Assembly: GCA_009703455.1 (NCBI GenBank)
Contig: WLGB01000006.1
Location: 1 to 43,831, forward strand
Length of the DNA: 43,831 bases
Source of the DNA: Actinomycetota bacterium
GTDB lineage: Bacteria; Actinomycetota; Actinomycetes; Actinomycetales; Microbacteriaceae
Direction of reading: 5' to 3'
In this document: piece after piece, positions 1 to 8,115 of the stretch
Layout of the letters: the number at the start of each line of letters is the position of its first letter
Numbering within the stretch: position 1 is the stretch's first letter
The notes under the pieces: model-generated
What the model saw: only the letters and a program-made list of their open reading frames with translations
What the model was told of the DNA's origin: nothing
Databases searched by the model: none
Made by a program: the position numbers and the translations under genes

Positions 1-731
1 CAGCCGAGATTGACCGCGCAATTAGGTTTATGGATGCCTGCGGTTCTGATTTTGAAGCGCTAAAGGCAACTGAGTTCTACGTCTCTCACGAAGCGTTGTT
101 GTTTGATTATGAACGTCCGATGACTCGAATCGATTCCAGAACTGGCAACCCCTATGCCACCAGCGGGCACTTCTTGTGGGTGGGGGAGCGCACCAGAAAG
201 ATTGACGGCGCACACATTGACTTCATGTCTAGAATCAGAAACCCAATTGGTGTAAAACTTGGACCTAGCACCCAAGTGTCTGACGTAATGGACTTAATCG
301 AAAAGCTAGACCCTAACCGCGAGCCAGGCCGCCTTACCTTCATTACACGCATGGGTGCTAGTCAGATTAGAGACACTCTTCCAAACCTCGTTGAGGCCGT
401 GCAAGCAAGTGACGCAAAGCCACTTTGGATAACCGATCCGATGCACGGCAACGGCATCACGACCAAAAATGGTTACAAGTCACGAAGATTCGATGATGTT
501 ATGAATGAGGTTGCCGGGTTCTTCGAGGTGCACCGTGCCGCTGGATCTTTTCCAGGTGGAATTCACATAGAACTAACCGGTGATGATGTAGCTGAGTGCT
601 TAGGTGGATCCGAGATGATTGACGAGAAGACTCTTGAGTCTCGCTACGAATCACTGTGTGACCCAAGACTCAACCACATGCAGTCACTTGAGCTTGCGTT
701 TTTAGTCTCTGAGTCTTTAGCCAAGCGCTAG
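1..731 (+). CDS. aroG: 3-deoxy-7-phosphoheptulonate (DAHP) synthase, class II, 5'-truncated
   Basis: This is the C-terminal part of a class II DAHP synthase, which condenses phosphoenolpyruvate with erythrose 4-phosphate in the first step of the shikimate pathway in the cytoplasm. The reading frame is open from the window edge (AEIDRAIRF before the tracked Met), so the ATG at 30 is internal and the true start lies outside. Class II hallmarks are visible: ATSGHFLWVGERTR, GVKLGPS, ITRMGA and WITDPMHGNG, with Arg, Lys, His and Asp residues expected for substrate and metal binding. About 240 of roughly 450 residues are present. The neighbouring kinase and Rv2175c-like genes reproduce the Mycobacterium aroG-pknL neighbourhood. 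Its TAG stop shares the tetranucleotide CTAG with the stop of the converging kinase gene. Confidence 0.95.
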   Translation, partial: AEIDRAIRFMDACGSDFEALKATEFYVSHEALLFDYERPMTRIDSRTGNPYATSGHFLWVGERTRKIDGAHIDFMSRIRNPIGVKLGPSTQVSDVMDLIEKLDPNREPGRLTFITRMGASQIRDTLPNLVEAVQASDAKPLWITDPMHGNGITTKNGYKSRRFDDVMNEVAGFFEVHRAAGSFPGGIHIELTGDDVAECLGGSEMIDEKTLESRYESLCDPRLNHMQSLELAFLVSESLAKR

Positions 732-2590
732 CGGGAAATAATGGTGACGCTGTCTCCAACGCGAAGTTGAGTTCCGGCGGCAGGGGACTGTCTTTTAACT
801 TTGGCAATTCCAAAGTTGCTAGATAACTGATTGGTGTCAACTACCACCCGAAGCCCGATACTTTCTAAAACAGTCTTGGCCGCGGCAATTGTTTCACCGA
901 TAATATTTGGCATTTCGATTATCTCTGGGCCTTTGGAAATTTCCAGCACTGCATTTCCGCCTTCTGGAAGCGGTGTTTGGTCAATCACCAAAGCCACCGC
1001 TAAGCCTTGGGCAATTTCGTTATCGAAAACTTCTGATTCTTTCAGCGTCAGACTTAATCCAGCCAGCAGCAATCTTGCTTCGTCTGCCGGCAATCCGGCG
1101 ACTTCAGGAAGTGGACCAAGAGACACCAAAATGTCGATGGTGCTTCCCTGATTCAGTATTGAGCCGACCTCTGCAGAAAGCCCGACAACCTGCCCCTTGG
1201 GATTTGGTCCAAAGTACTGTTTCAATTCACCCGGGGTAAAGCCGGCTTCGGTCAATAGTGAAGCAACCTCCTGCGTTCCAAGCCCGGCTACTTCAGGGAC
1301 TGTTATTTGCTTAGGTCCGAGTGAAATAAAGACTGTGACGGTTGAGTTTTTGAAGACCCTAGCACCGGCTTGCGGATCGGTTCTTGTGACAAACCCGGCT
1401 TTTGTGTCTGCACTATTTTCTTCTGCCTGCTCAACTGCCACACCAAGAGGCAAAAGTGCCTCTATTGCAGCCTCGAGCGACCTACCGCTTAGGTCGGGAA
1501 TGGCCGCCAAGCCTCCCGGGCCAGATGAGAACCACCAGCCAGAACCGGCGCCACCAAAAAGAGCAAACAGTGTCGCTAGAATCAGCCAAAACCTTGAGCG
1601 CTTATTGGATCTCCTAAGTCTTTGAGCATTGTTTGATTCGAGTCCTGTTGACTGGGGCGGCGTCGTCTCTAGAACTTCGGTAGCGCCGGCAGCTGGAACG
1701 AAATCGCTGTCGAAATTTATCCGTGCCGTCTTATCTATGTCCTGAAGGGAAGTTGTGAGACCTCGTTCAAGGTCTTTTCGAGCTCTGGCAATAACAGGAA
1801 GCAGAGTAGCTGCGGAAGCCGGCCGGTCGGCAGGGTTTCTCGCGGTTGCCCAAAGTACTATCTCATCCAAAAGTTCCGGGACTTTTGGGTTCACAGTAGA
1901 AGGTGCGGGAATGTTGTCATTGGCATGCTGGTAGGCGACCTGGACGGCCTGTTCACCTCGGTAGGGCTGAGATCCCGTAAGCATTTCGAAAATCATCACA
2001 CCCAGGGAATAAACATCACTTCTAGCGTCTGCTTGACCTCTAAGAACTAGTTCAGGGGACAGATACGCAACCGTTCCAACAACTGACCCAGTTTGAGTGT
2101 GCTGTGAAATAGCCCTTGCCAGACCAAAATCACCTAGCTTGACATTTCCACCATCGGACAGAAAAACATTCTCTGGTTTTAAATCACGATGCAAAATTCC
2201 AGCCAAGTGTGCGGCCGCAAGACCTGAGGTCAACGGTTCAATGATTTCGAGCGCTTTATTTGGCTCTAGTGCTCCGAAGTCGTTCAGGGCATCTCGCAGA
2301 GTTATACCTGGAACATATTCCATAACCAAGAAAATCACTTCGCCGTCTGTTCCTTGGTCGAACACATTGACTAGATTCGAGTGCGAAAGCTTGGCTGCCA
2401 CCTTGGCTTCCCTTCGAAACTTCTCGACGAAGGATTTGTCCTTGGCTAGGTGCGGATGGATAACTTTTAGTGCAACTTCTCTTTCAAGTACGTTGTCGTG
2501 CGCGAGGTAGACGCTCGCCATCCCACCAGATGCCACTAAAGACTTCACCAAATAGCGGGAGGCTATCACTTGTCCAGAAAGATTAGCCAT
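728..2590 (-). CDS. pknL: Membrane Ser/Thr protein kinase with four PASTA repeats (PknL/PknB type)
   Basis: Transmembrane Hanks-type Ser/Thr kinase of about 620 residues. The N-terminal kinase domain (about 1-270) shows the glycine loop ASGGMASV, the catalytic lysine in VALKVI (K42), HRDLKPEN (134-141) and DFGLAR. A Thr-containing activation loop (TQTGSVVGT) follows. A juxtamembrane linker leads to one membrane segment near 334-354 and four extracellular PASTA repeats (about 363-620), which in this family bind peptidoglycan fragments. I chose the ATG at 2590 (MANLSGQ). The tracked ORF starts 36 codons earlier, inside the upstream LysM gene, with kinase-unlike sequence. The ATG lies in the 8-nt overlap ATGGCTAA with that gene's stop, which implies translational coupling. 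Position beside aroG and a Rv2175c-like gene matches mycobacterial pknL. M. tuberculosis PknL lacks PASTA repeats, so equivalence rests on synteny and is inference. Confidence 0.93.
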   Translation of the reverse strand: MANLSGQVIASRYLVKSLVASGGMASVYLAHDNVLEREVALKVIHPHLAKDKSFVEKFRREAKVAAKLSHSNLVNVFDQGTDGEVIFLVMEYVPGITLRDALNDFGALEPNKALEIIEPLTSGLAAAHLAGILHRDLKPENVFLSDGGNVKLGDFGLARAISQHTQTGSVVGTVAYLSPELVLRGQADARSDVYSLGVMIFEMLTGSQPYRGEQAVQVAYQHANDNIPAPSTVNPKVPELLDEIVLWATARNPADRPASAATLLPVIARARKDLERGLTTSLQDIDKTARINFDSDFVPAAGATEVLETTPPQSTGLESNNAQRLRRSNKRSRFWLILATLFALFGGAGSGWWFSSGPGGLAAIPDLSGRSLEAAIEALLPLGVAVEQAEENSADTKAGFVTRTDPQAGARVFKNSTVTVFISLGPKQITVPEVAGLGTQEVASLLTEAGFTPGELKQYFGPNPKGQVVGLSAEVGSILNQGSTIDILVSLGPLPEVAGLPADEARLLLAGLSLTLKESEVFDNEIAQGLAVALVIDQTPLPEGGNAVLEISKGPEIIEMPNIIGETIAAAKTVLESIGLRVVVDTNQLSSNFGIAKVKRQSPAAGTQLRVGDSVTIISR

Positions 2591-4007
2591 TTGTCCTGCT
2601 CGCCTCGAGTAGGTCAAACCAACTCCAAGCTGACAGCTCCCATTTTTGATAGGCCGCTGGGAATGCCGAAATTTGTACCGCTTGGGCAGCTTGAGCAAGC
2701 GTCATAGTGGCCCAGTTTCTGATATCTAACAAGCCTCGAACTTTTTTATAGTTGGGACCGGTTGGTCCACCAAAAAACGCACGAGCGGAATATTCCGGGT
2801 CCATTATCTGCTCAGCGGTTCCCCAACCTTGGCTTGGACGTTGCTGGAAAAGCCCAACTGAATCTCGATCCCCGAAGTCTATGTTCCGCAGGCTGGATTC
2901 TTGCATTGCAGTTGCAAGTGCGATTACAATTCCGTAATCACTAACGCCGAGATCTTTGCCAACCCGATGAATAATCTCTGCATTCACGGTCATCTCGGCA
3001 GTCAATTTGGTGATAGTCGGACAGTTTGGAATTTGGTGAACGCCTGGGATAGTAAGGCGTTGACCGACATAAATGGTGCTGGACCAACTCAGGCCATTAG
3101 CGCTTAAAACTGACTGTGCGGTGACCCCGTAAACTGCCGCAATTTTGATGATGGTTTCCCCGGCCGAAACAGTGTGGAAGCCATGGACGCTGCACTGCTC
3201 GGTTGGACGCATCGGGTTTAGGGAAGATAGGCCATCACCCAAGGTGCTAGCTGATGGGATCGGATTCGAAATTACCTGACCCACTGGACTGGGCGCATTT
3301 GGCATCGGTTTGAGACTGAGAATTTGACCGACGTAGATGATTGCGCTTTTCGACAAGCCGTTGAATGTTCTTAGCGCTGAAACACTCAACGAGAAGCGTT
3401 TGCCAATACTCTCAAGTGAATCACCAGCAGACACCCGATAGCTTTCGGGGGAGTTTTGTGCCGGAACTGGACTTGCAAGAACTTTGCCAACTCTTAGCAC
3501 TTGACCCGGATAAATGATTGTGGAGGAAGCAATTCGGTTTATTGCAGTAAGTTCCCCAAGGGTCAAGTCATGCTTTTTGGCAATGGCCGATAATGTGTCC
3601 CCGGACTTAACCCGGTAGCTCTCCACCAAAGTTTTTTTAGGAGTGACACCAGCGAGCTTCAGTTGTTGGCCAACCCTAATCAGCGAAGAAGGACCCAAAT
3701 TGTTTAGCCTCGTGATTTTTGCCACCGACAGCCCAAAACGTTTAGCGATTTGGGTCACGGTGTCACCGGATTTGACCCGGTAGTTTGAAACTCGTTTGCT
3801 CTTGCCAAGCTCTGGTACTACGCTGGTGACTTCGGTATTGCTCGAGGTTGGCACCAGCGCTTCAGAATCGGTGTTTTTTTGGACTTCGGAGCTGGGGCTT
3901 GCGGTTGCAGGCAGGTCGGCAAACCCAGGAGCGGTTAGGGCCAGGGGCACGGAAAGTAACGCCAACTTCTTTGGCAATTTTGATTTTTCAGAACGATCCA
4001 TGGGCAC
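2583..4007 (-). CDS. Secreted LysM protein with C-terminal lysozyme-like domain
   Basis: Exported cell-wall protein of about 474 residues. A basic N-terminus and hydrophobic stretch (KKLALLSVPLALTAPGFA) look like a signal peptide. Four LysM repeats follow, each beginning like YRVKSGDT or HTVSAGET and ending VGQ.L or PGQ.L (roughly residues 76-118, 130-173, 188-232 and 273-318). The last 140 residues resemble the lysozyme-like fold common in actinobacterial wall proteins, with a candidate catalytic Glu in AMQESS and the signature GLFQQRPSQGWG. The likely role is peptidoglycan binding and cleavage; activity is inferred. The start is either GTG 4007 or ATG 4001, two codons apart, and neither has a strong ribosome site. 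The stop overlaps the kinase start by 8 nt, so wall remodelling and wall-sensing kinase are probably co-expressed. Confidence 0.88.
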   Translation of the reverse strand: MPMDRSEKSKLPKKLALLSVPLALTAPGFADLPATASPSSEVQKNTDSEALVPTSSNTEVTSVVPELGKSKRVSNYRVKSGDTVTQIAKRFGLSVAKITRLNNLGPSSLIRVGQQLKLAGVTPKKTLVESYRVKSGDTLSAIAKKHDLTLGELTAINRIASSTIIYPGQVLRVGKVLASPVPAQNSPESYRVSAGDSLESIGKRFSLSVSALRTFNGLSKSAIIYVGQILSLKPMPNAPSPVGQVISNPIPSASTLGDGLSSLNPMRPTEQCSVHGFHTVSAGETIIKIAAVYGVTAQSVLSANGLSWSSTIYVGQRLTIPGVHQIPNCPTITKLTAEMTVNAEIIHRVGKDLGVSDYGIVIALATAMQESSLRNIDFGDRDSVGLFQQRPSQGWGTAEQIMDPEYSARAFFGGPTGPNYKKVRGLLDIRNWATMTLAQAAQAVQISAFPAAYQKWELSAWSWFDLLEASRTNG

Positions 4008-4072
4008 TAATAAGCTTCACACAGCAATAATGCTTATTCCCTGAAGCCCGCTGGGTGTGGCAGGCTTATAGT

Positions 4073-4420
4073 GTGAACAAATCCACCGATGGCGTTACCA
4101 ACTGGCTTACCATTTTGGAGGCCGCAGAGCTTTTGAACATACCCAAGGGCAAAGTGAACCGCCTGCTCGAGGAGCACACCCTTGTGGCCGTCAAGCGCGA
4201 TGGGCATCTCATGATCCCAGCCGAACTGATAGTGGCTGGTGAGCCACTGCCACCGCTTCGAGGGACCATCATCATGTTGCAAGACTCCGGATACAGCATC
4301 GAGGAGTCAATTGACTGGCTCTACACCCATTCTGATGTTCTTGGCCAGACTCCGCTGCAGTCTCTTATCGAGGGCAAAAAGGCTCCTGTTCGACGCCTAG
4401 CCCAGATGTTGGATATTTAG
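4073..4420 (+). CDS. Rv2175c-like helix-turn-helix DNA-binding protein
   Basis: Small cytoplasmic protein (about 115 residues) with an N-terminal excisionase/MerR-like helix-turn-helix (WLTILEAAELLNIPKGKVNRLLEE), then an L.AVKRDG..MIP wing. A C-terminal half contains LRGTIIMLQDSGYS and EESIDWLYT, as in the Rv2175c family. In M. tuberculosis Rv2175c is a DNA-binding substrate of PknL, encoded next to it; here the kinase gene lies just across a divergent LysM gene. The track starts at GTG 4055. I prefer GTG 4073 (MNKSTDG), with a weak AGG eight bases upstream, although a TATAGT at 4067-4072 abuts this codon and leaves the start uncertain. The DNA target is unknown. Confidence 0.82.
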   Translation: MNKSTDGVTNWLTILEAAELLNIPKGKVNRLLEEHTLVAVKRDGHLMIPAELIVAGEPLPPLRGTIIMLQDSGYSIEESIDWLYTHSDVLGQTPLQSLIEGKKAPVRRLAQMLDI

Positions 4421-4432
4421 ATTTTCGCGATC

Positions 4433-5545
4433 CTAGGCCTGACGGTGGATGACTTTTTCTGCCATCGATTTCAGATGTGCCATCGCCTGCGGTTCCAAAT
4501 CGATTCGATTTAGAGCGGCCATTGCCTGGTCAGCTAGTTCGGTGATGGTTCTTTCGACTTTTTCCAACGATCCAGAACCAATGATGGTCTGCTGCAAAAA
4601 ACCGACTTGTTCGTTAGTTAGCTCTCGCGAGGAAAGCATTTCGTCGAACAACTTGCCAACAGAGTTTGAAAGGGAGGCTCGGGTATATCCGACTAGAACA
4701 GTACGTTTACCTTCCCGAAGGTCATCGCCTGCAGGCTTTCCTGTGACGGCCGGGTCCCCAAACACCCCAAGCACATCATCACGCAACTGGAAGGCCATCC
4801 CCAGCGGCACCCCAAAAGCAGAAAGCTGGCGCAGCTGGTCAGGGTCTGCTCCAGCAAAAGCGGCACCGATAAGCAACGGAGCCTCAATTGAATACTTGGC
4901 GCTTTTGTACAAAATCACATTATTTGCTCGACCAACTGCATCTTCTACTGGCCTGGTAATTGCCGCGTTCTCTTCGACGATGTCTAGGTATTGACCGGCC
5001 ATCACTTCCACTCGCATTCGAGAGAACTCGTCGCGGCATGCGGCTGAGACATCAACGCTTGGGGCATTCAGTAAAGCAGTTCCAAAAATCTCGCTACTCC
5101 AACCAAGCATGAGATCGCCTACCAAAACCGATCCAGCAACCCCGAAGCGCTCGTCCGAGCCAGCCCATCGGGAGGAGGAGTGCAAAGCTTCGAATCTTTT
5201 GTGAACTGCAGGTTGACCTCGTCTGGTATCAGACTGATCAAGCAGATCATCGTGCACTAGGGCCGCAGCATGGAACATCTCAAGCGAAGCCGCAATTCCA
5301 ACCATCGCCTCGGCCGAAAGAGATTTCTGCGCTGATGACTGAATAGGTGACAATGGCAAGTGTCCAACCCAGGACCAATAACAAAACAGGGCTCGAAACC
5401 GCTTTCCGCCTTGAAGTAGCGATTGGGTGTAGTCCACAAGCGGACCTAAATCATCTGAAATGGCAGCAAAATCATTGCGTTGAAGGGAACAAAACTCATC
5501 CAGGTGCTCTTGTACGAGCTTGAGCAGGTTTTCCGATTCATTCAC
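4433..5545 (-). CDS. idsA: Trans-isoprenyl (polyprenyl) diphosphate synthase
   Basis: All-trans polyprenyl diphosphate synthase of 370 residues that would extend allylic diphosphates with isopentenyl diphosphate to supply carotenoid, quinone or polyprenyl-lipid precursors. The first Asp-rich motif is VHDDLLDQSD (around 99-105), followed by RRGQPAVH. The second is LRDDVLGVFGD (around 255-264), followed by GKPAGDD. Small residues sit four and five positions before the first motif, suggesting a product longer than C15; exact chain length cannot be read here. The start is GTG 5545, preceded by TAGGCT and a 6-nt gap with no Shine-Dalgarno, so the mRNA is probably leaderless. It converges on the Rv2175c-like gene with 12 bp between stops, as idsA2 accompanies Rv2175c in mycobacteria. 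Confidence 0.92.
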   Translation of the reverse strand: MNESENLLKLVQEHLDEFCSLQRNDFAAISDDLGPLVDYTQSLLQGGKRFRALFCYWSWVGHLPLSPIQSSAQKSLSAEAMVGIAASLEMFHAAALVHDDLLDQSDTRRGQPAVHKRFEALHSSSRWAGSDERFGVAGSVLVGDLMLGWSSEIFGTALLNAPSVDVSAACRDEFSRMRVEVMAGQYLDIVEENAAITRPVEDAVGRANNVILYKSAKYSIEAPLLIGAAFAGADPDQLRQLSAFGVPLGMAFQLRDDVLGVFGDPAVTGKPAGDDLREGKRTVLVGYTRASLSNSVGKLFDEMLSSRELTNEQVGFLQQTIIGSGSLEKVERTITELADQAMAALNRIDLEPQAMAHLKSMAEKVIHRQA

Positions 5546-5551
5546 AGCAAT

Positions 5552-5557
5552 AGCCTA
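5552..5557 (-). promoter_or_regulatory. -10 element for leaderless idsA transcript
   Basis: On the minus strand TAGGCT (TANNNT form) ends 6 nt before the GTG start of the polyprenyl synthase. No purine-rich ribosome site separates them, so transcription probably begins at or next to the start codon. No convincing -35 was seen. Inferred from spacing only. Confidence 0.5.
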
Positions 5558-5618
5558 ACTAGCGATAGCGGGTTAGACTGATTACAAAGCAACCTAAGTC
5601 AAGTACTTGGAGGAAATC

Positions 5619-5975
5619 ATGGGTCTATCAGAGCGTGAGCAAAAGCTTCTTGAGGAGCTTGAGCGCGGACTTATCGAAAGCGATAGTGGTTTCGCAGCCA
5701 AAGTCGAGCGGGTTGGAAATCCTGCTAGCAAGCTAATCGCTGGCATTTTGCTATCGATAATCGGTCTTGGGGTGCTTGTGACCGGAGTGTTCATCCAGTT
5801 TGCTGCAATTGGAGTATTGGGTTTTTTGGTAATGCTAGCGGGACTAGTGGTGGCAACCTCAAACCTGCAGCTTCCTCAAATGCCATCGGGGCCTAAAAAT
5901 TCAGGATCTGGCCCGCAGGGGTCTGGCCGGAACTTTTTTGAAGATCGTTGGGATAAGCGCCAGGGCGGCCAATAG
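5619..5975 (+). CDS. DUF3040 family small membrane protein
   Basis: Protein of 118 residues with the DUF3040 N-terminal signature MGLSEREQKLLEELERGL, two adjacent hydrophobic segments (about residues 45-65 and 68-88) and a Gly/Pro/Ser-rich polar tail. The function of DUF3040 proteins is unknown. They are restricted to Actinobacteria and usually lie just upstream of mraZ, as here. I chose ATG 5619, preceded by the good ribosome site TTGGAGGAAATC; the tracked TTG at 5607 overlaps that site. A TAGACT at 5574-5579 could be its -10 element, in the short region shared with the divergent polyprenyl synthase gene. An intrinsic terminator follows, separating it from the division cluster. Confidence 0.88.
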   Translation: MGLSEREQKLLEELERGLIESDSGFAAKVERVGNPASKLIAGILLSIIGLGVLVTGVFIQFAAIGVLGFLVMLAGLVVATSNLQLPQMPSGPKNSGSGPQGSGRNFFEDRWDKRQGGQ

Positions 5976-5991
5976 CCCCCAGAAACTTGGA

Positions 5992-6018
5992 AAAGACCCC
6001 CAATAGGGGGTCTTTTTT
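5992..6018 (+). terminator. Intrinsic terminator after the DUF3040 gene
   Basis: Perfect 10-bp stem AAAGACCCCC / GGGGGTCTTT around a 4-nt loop (AATA), followed by further T residues. It lies 16 bp after the DUF3040 stop and before the mraZ promoter, so it isolates the dcw operon from upstream transcription. Confidence 0.93.
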
Positions 6019-6040
6019 AGTTACTGAATCAACACACCCA

Positions 6041-6096
6041 GTGGAGAATTTTTGCCATAAATTTGACTAAAGTGGGTAAAAGTGGGGTATAGTGGA
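6041..6096 (+). promoter_or_regulatory. mraZ promoter with MraZ-type operator repeats
   Basis: Three direct repeats GTGGG (6072), GTGGG (6082) and GTGGA (6092) are spaced exactly 10 bp apart, and a fourth GTGGA lies at 6041, 31 bp upstream of the first. MraZ is known to bind TGGGN-type direct repeats with 5-nt spacers in front of its own operon. Here the three close repeats overlap a candidate promoter (TTGACT at 6063-6068, TATAGT at 6088-6093, 19-bp spacer), so bound MraZ would compete with RNA polymerase. The repeats are seen in the sequence; operator function is inferred from the family. Confidence 0.82.
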
Positions 6097-6139
6097 GAAA
6101 ATCGGCGCAGCTGCCAATTTCACGGGGAAGGGGAATTTG

Positions 6140-6571
6140 ATGCTGCTAGGCACGCACGCCCCCAAACTGGACGAAAAGGGGCGAGTAATTCTTCCGGCGA
6201 AGTTCCGTGAAGAACTATCTGCAGGAGTAGTTCTAACTCGAGGCCAAGACCGTTGTCTGTACGTGTTTTCCAACAAAGAGTTCGAATCGGTAAACGAGAC
6301 CATTCGTCAGGCCCCAATCACAAGCAAACAGGCACGTGACTACCTAAGGATCTTTCTTTCCGGAGCATCTGATGAAATTCCTGACAAACAAGGCCGCGTG
6401 ACTATTCCGCCGGCACTTCGAACCTATGCAGACCTAGGTAAAGAACTTGTTGTCATTGGCGTTGGCTCTAGAGCCGAAATTTGGGACTCCGCTGCTTGGA
6501 GCGAGTATTTGACCAAGCAAGAAAATAGCTTCTCAGAAATTTCTGAGGAGGTGGTTCCAGGTCTTTTCTAA
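6140..6571 (+). CDS. mraZ: Transcriptional regulator MraZ
   Basis: DNA-binding regulator of 143 residues at the head of the division and cell-wall cluster. Two SpoVT/AbrB-like halves are visible: [24 protein letters not shown] at the N-terminus and the [13 protein letters not shown] repeat near residue 93. MraZ forms a ring-shaped oligomer that binds direct repeats upstream of its own gene. The start is ATG 6140, which gives the conserved M.LGTH.P.LD start and follows a purine-rich ribosome site (GGGGAAGGGGAA). The tracked TTG or GTG-type start at 6092 would translate the operator repeats and is not credible. Autoregulation is likely, given the repeats over the promoter. Confidence 0.95.
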   Translation: MLLGTHAPKLDEKGRVILPAKFREELSAGVVLTRGQDRCLYVFSNKEFESVNETIRQAPITSKQARDYLRIFLSGASDEIPDKQGRVTIPPALRTYADLGKELVVIGVGSRAEIWDSAAWSEYLTKQENSFSEISEEVVPGLF

Positions 6572-6649
6572 CCTCGGTGACCTGATTCTTGTTTGACAAT
6601 CTTCCCCGATGTCAAAAAAGGTCAGGTCGCCAAGGGACCTGCACACCCA

Positions 6650-7615
6650 ATGAATGCAAACAGCAAAGATTTTCTTCACGAACCGGTAATGCTAGCGCGC
6701 ACACTAGAGCTCCTGGCCCCCGCTTTGCAAGGTCAATCCGCAATCATGGTCGATTGCACTCTCGGGCTCGGTGGACACTCCGAAGCATTTTTACAACGCT
6801 TTGAAAACTTGACCTTGATTGGGATTGACCGTGACCAAACTGCTTTGTCCATGGCCACCGAGCGTCTTTCTAGATTCGGTGACCGGGTCAAATTCTTTCA
6901 CGGAACTTACGACCAAATCGAGCTAGCACTTGAGAACAACGGCTCCTCGCAAGCCGATGCCATCTTGATGGATTTAGGCGTTAGCTCAATGCAAATCGAC
7001 AGCAAGGATCGAGGATTCGCCTACAGCTTTGATGCCCCGCTAGACATGCGAATGGACCTTCAATCGGGAACCAGCGCAGCGGGTCTAATTGCCACTGCAA
7101 CTGAAGCTGAACTTACCCGCATTTTTAAGGCGTACGGGGAGGAACGTTTTGCCTCCAAGATTGCTGCCGAGCTGGTGGCTCGTCGCAAGGACACCGCGAT
7201 TGTTTCTTCCAAACAACTGGCTTTGGTGGTTAGTGATGTCGTGCCATTTATTTCCGGCAAGAGTTCCGGGCACCCGGCAAAGCGGGTTTTTCAAGCCCTT
7301 CGGATCGCGGTGAACGAAGAGCTGGAGATCCTTGAGAGAGCCATGCCTGCCGCTATTGATGCACTGGCTCTTGGCGGAAGACTTCTGGTCTTGGCTTATC
7401 ACTCGCTTGAGGACCGGATTGTGAAGCAGGCGATTGTTGAAGCGTCAAGTTCTTCAGCACCGGTTGAGCTCCCATTTGAGCTTCCAGAGCACGCGCCGGT
7501 TCTAAAACTGGTTGTGAAGGGTGCCGAAAAGGCCAGTCTCGAAGAAATTGCCAGAAACCCCAGGTCTGCTTCGGTGCGACTAAGGGCCGCGCAAAAGATT
7601 AGGCAAGTAGCATGA
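6650..7615 (+). CDS. rsmH: 16S rRNA (cytosine(1402)-N(4))-methyltransferase RsmH
   Basis: S-adenosylmethionine-dependent methyltransferase that modifies C1402 of 16S rRNA in the ribosomal decoding centre. The family N-terminus is HEPVMLARTLELL, followed by the SAM-binding motif DCTLGLGGHSEAFL, the acidic residue in LIGIDRD, DLGVSSMQID and the C-terminal AYHSLEDRIVK. With ATG 6650 the protein is 321 residues, within the normal range. A TTG at 6593 would add 19 residues (MTIFPDVKKG) that do not look like the family. The upstream AAGGGA is about 12 nt from ATG 6650, so the start is moderately sure. The stop overlaps the ftsL start as ATGA. Confidence 0.95.
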   Translation: MNANSKDFLHEPVMLARTLELLAPALQGQSAIMVDCTLGLGGHSEAFLQRFENLTLIGIDRDQTALSMATERLSRFGDRVKFFHGTYDQIELALENNGSSQADAILMDLGVSSMQIDSKDRGFAYSFDAPLDMRMDLQSGTSAAGLIATATEAELTRIFKAYGEERFASKIAAELVARRKDTAIVSSKQLALVVSDVVPFISGKSSGHPAKRVFQALRIAVNEELEILERAMPAAIDALALGGRLLVLAYHSLEDRIVKQAIVEASSSSAPVELPFELPEHAPVLKLVVKGAEKASLEEIARNPRSASVRLRAAQKIRQVA

Positions 7616-8097
7616 AGCGTTTTGAACGGACCAGAGCGCGCGGGCCATTGGTGATGATTGTGGTTATGGGGTTTTTGGCCATTTCTATTCTTCACCTACT
7701 TTTGACCATTGCCACGTCGCAGTCGGTCTATGAGCTATCTGATCTAAAACAAGAAAAGCGCGAACTTGACACCACCTCGCAGATTCTTGCCGAAGAAGTG
7801 GCTTCGCTTTCATCACAGCAGAACCTATTGATCACAGCAACAAAGCTCGGAATGGTCGCCAACTCAAATCCGGTTTTTCTCAGACTTGACGATCACAAGG
7901 TTTTGGGGAAGCCGAAACCAGCCCTTGGTTCAAGCAGTCAATCCCATAATCTGGTTGCAAATTCAGCGATGATTAAGATTGCTCCGCCCAAGAAAAAGGC
8001 CTCGCCAGCCAGTGCCAGCGAACCTTTGAAGCTTCCGGTAGCAAGTGCTTCTGAAGTGCCCATAGCAAGCGGTATCCCCGCTTCACCGACAAGGTAA
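7612..8097 (+). CDS. ftsL: FtsL-like septum protein
   Basis: Single-pass (type II) membrane protein of 161 residues between rsmH and ftsI, the canonical place for ftsL. A basic cytoplasmic N-terminus (MKRFERTRARG) precedes one membrane segment (about 12-34), then a short coiled-coil-like region rich in Glu, Leu and Gln (about 40-70). A low-complexity Ala/Ser/Pro tail follows. FtsL works with FtsB and FtsQ to activate septal peptidoglycan synthesis by FtsW-FtsI. Sequence conservation in this family is poor, so the call rests on topology, coiled coil and position. It overlaps rsmH by 4 nt (ATGA) and ends 18 bp before ftsI. Confidence 0.8.
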   Translation: MKRFERTRARGPLVMIVVMGFLAISILHLLLTIATSQSVYELSDLKQEKRELDTTSQILAEEVASLSSQQNLLITATKLGMVANSNPVFLRLDDHKVLGKPKPALGSSSQSHNLVANSAMIKIAPPKKKASPASASEPLKLPVASASEVPIASGIPASPTR

Positions 8098-8115
8098 TCC
8101 GCGAAAGGTTTGCGA

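Noticed and set aside
4067-4072. TATAGT as a leaderless promoter for the Rv2175c-like gene
   Set aside because: It abuts the GTG at 4073, so transcription would begin inside the gene, and the nearby ATG at 4089 is out of frame. Left as an unexplained match.
6092-6139. N-terminal extension of MraZ in the ORF track
   Set aside because: It would translate the operator and promoter. The family begins at MLLGTH, which has a good ribosome site.
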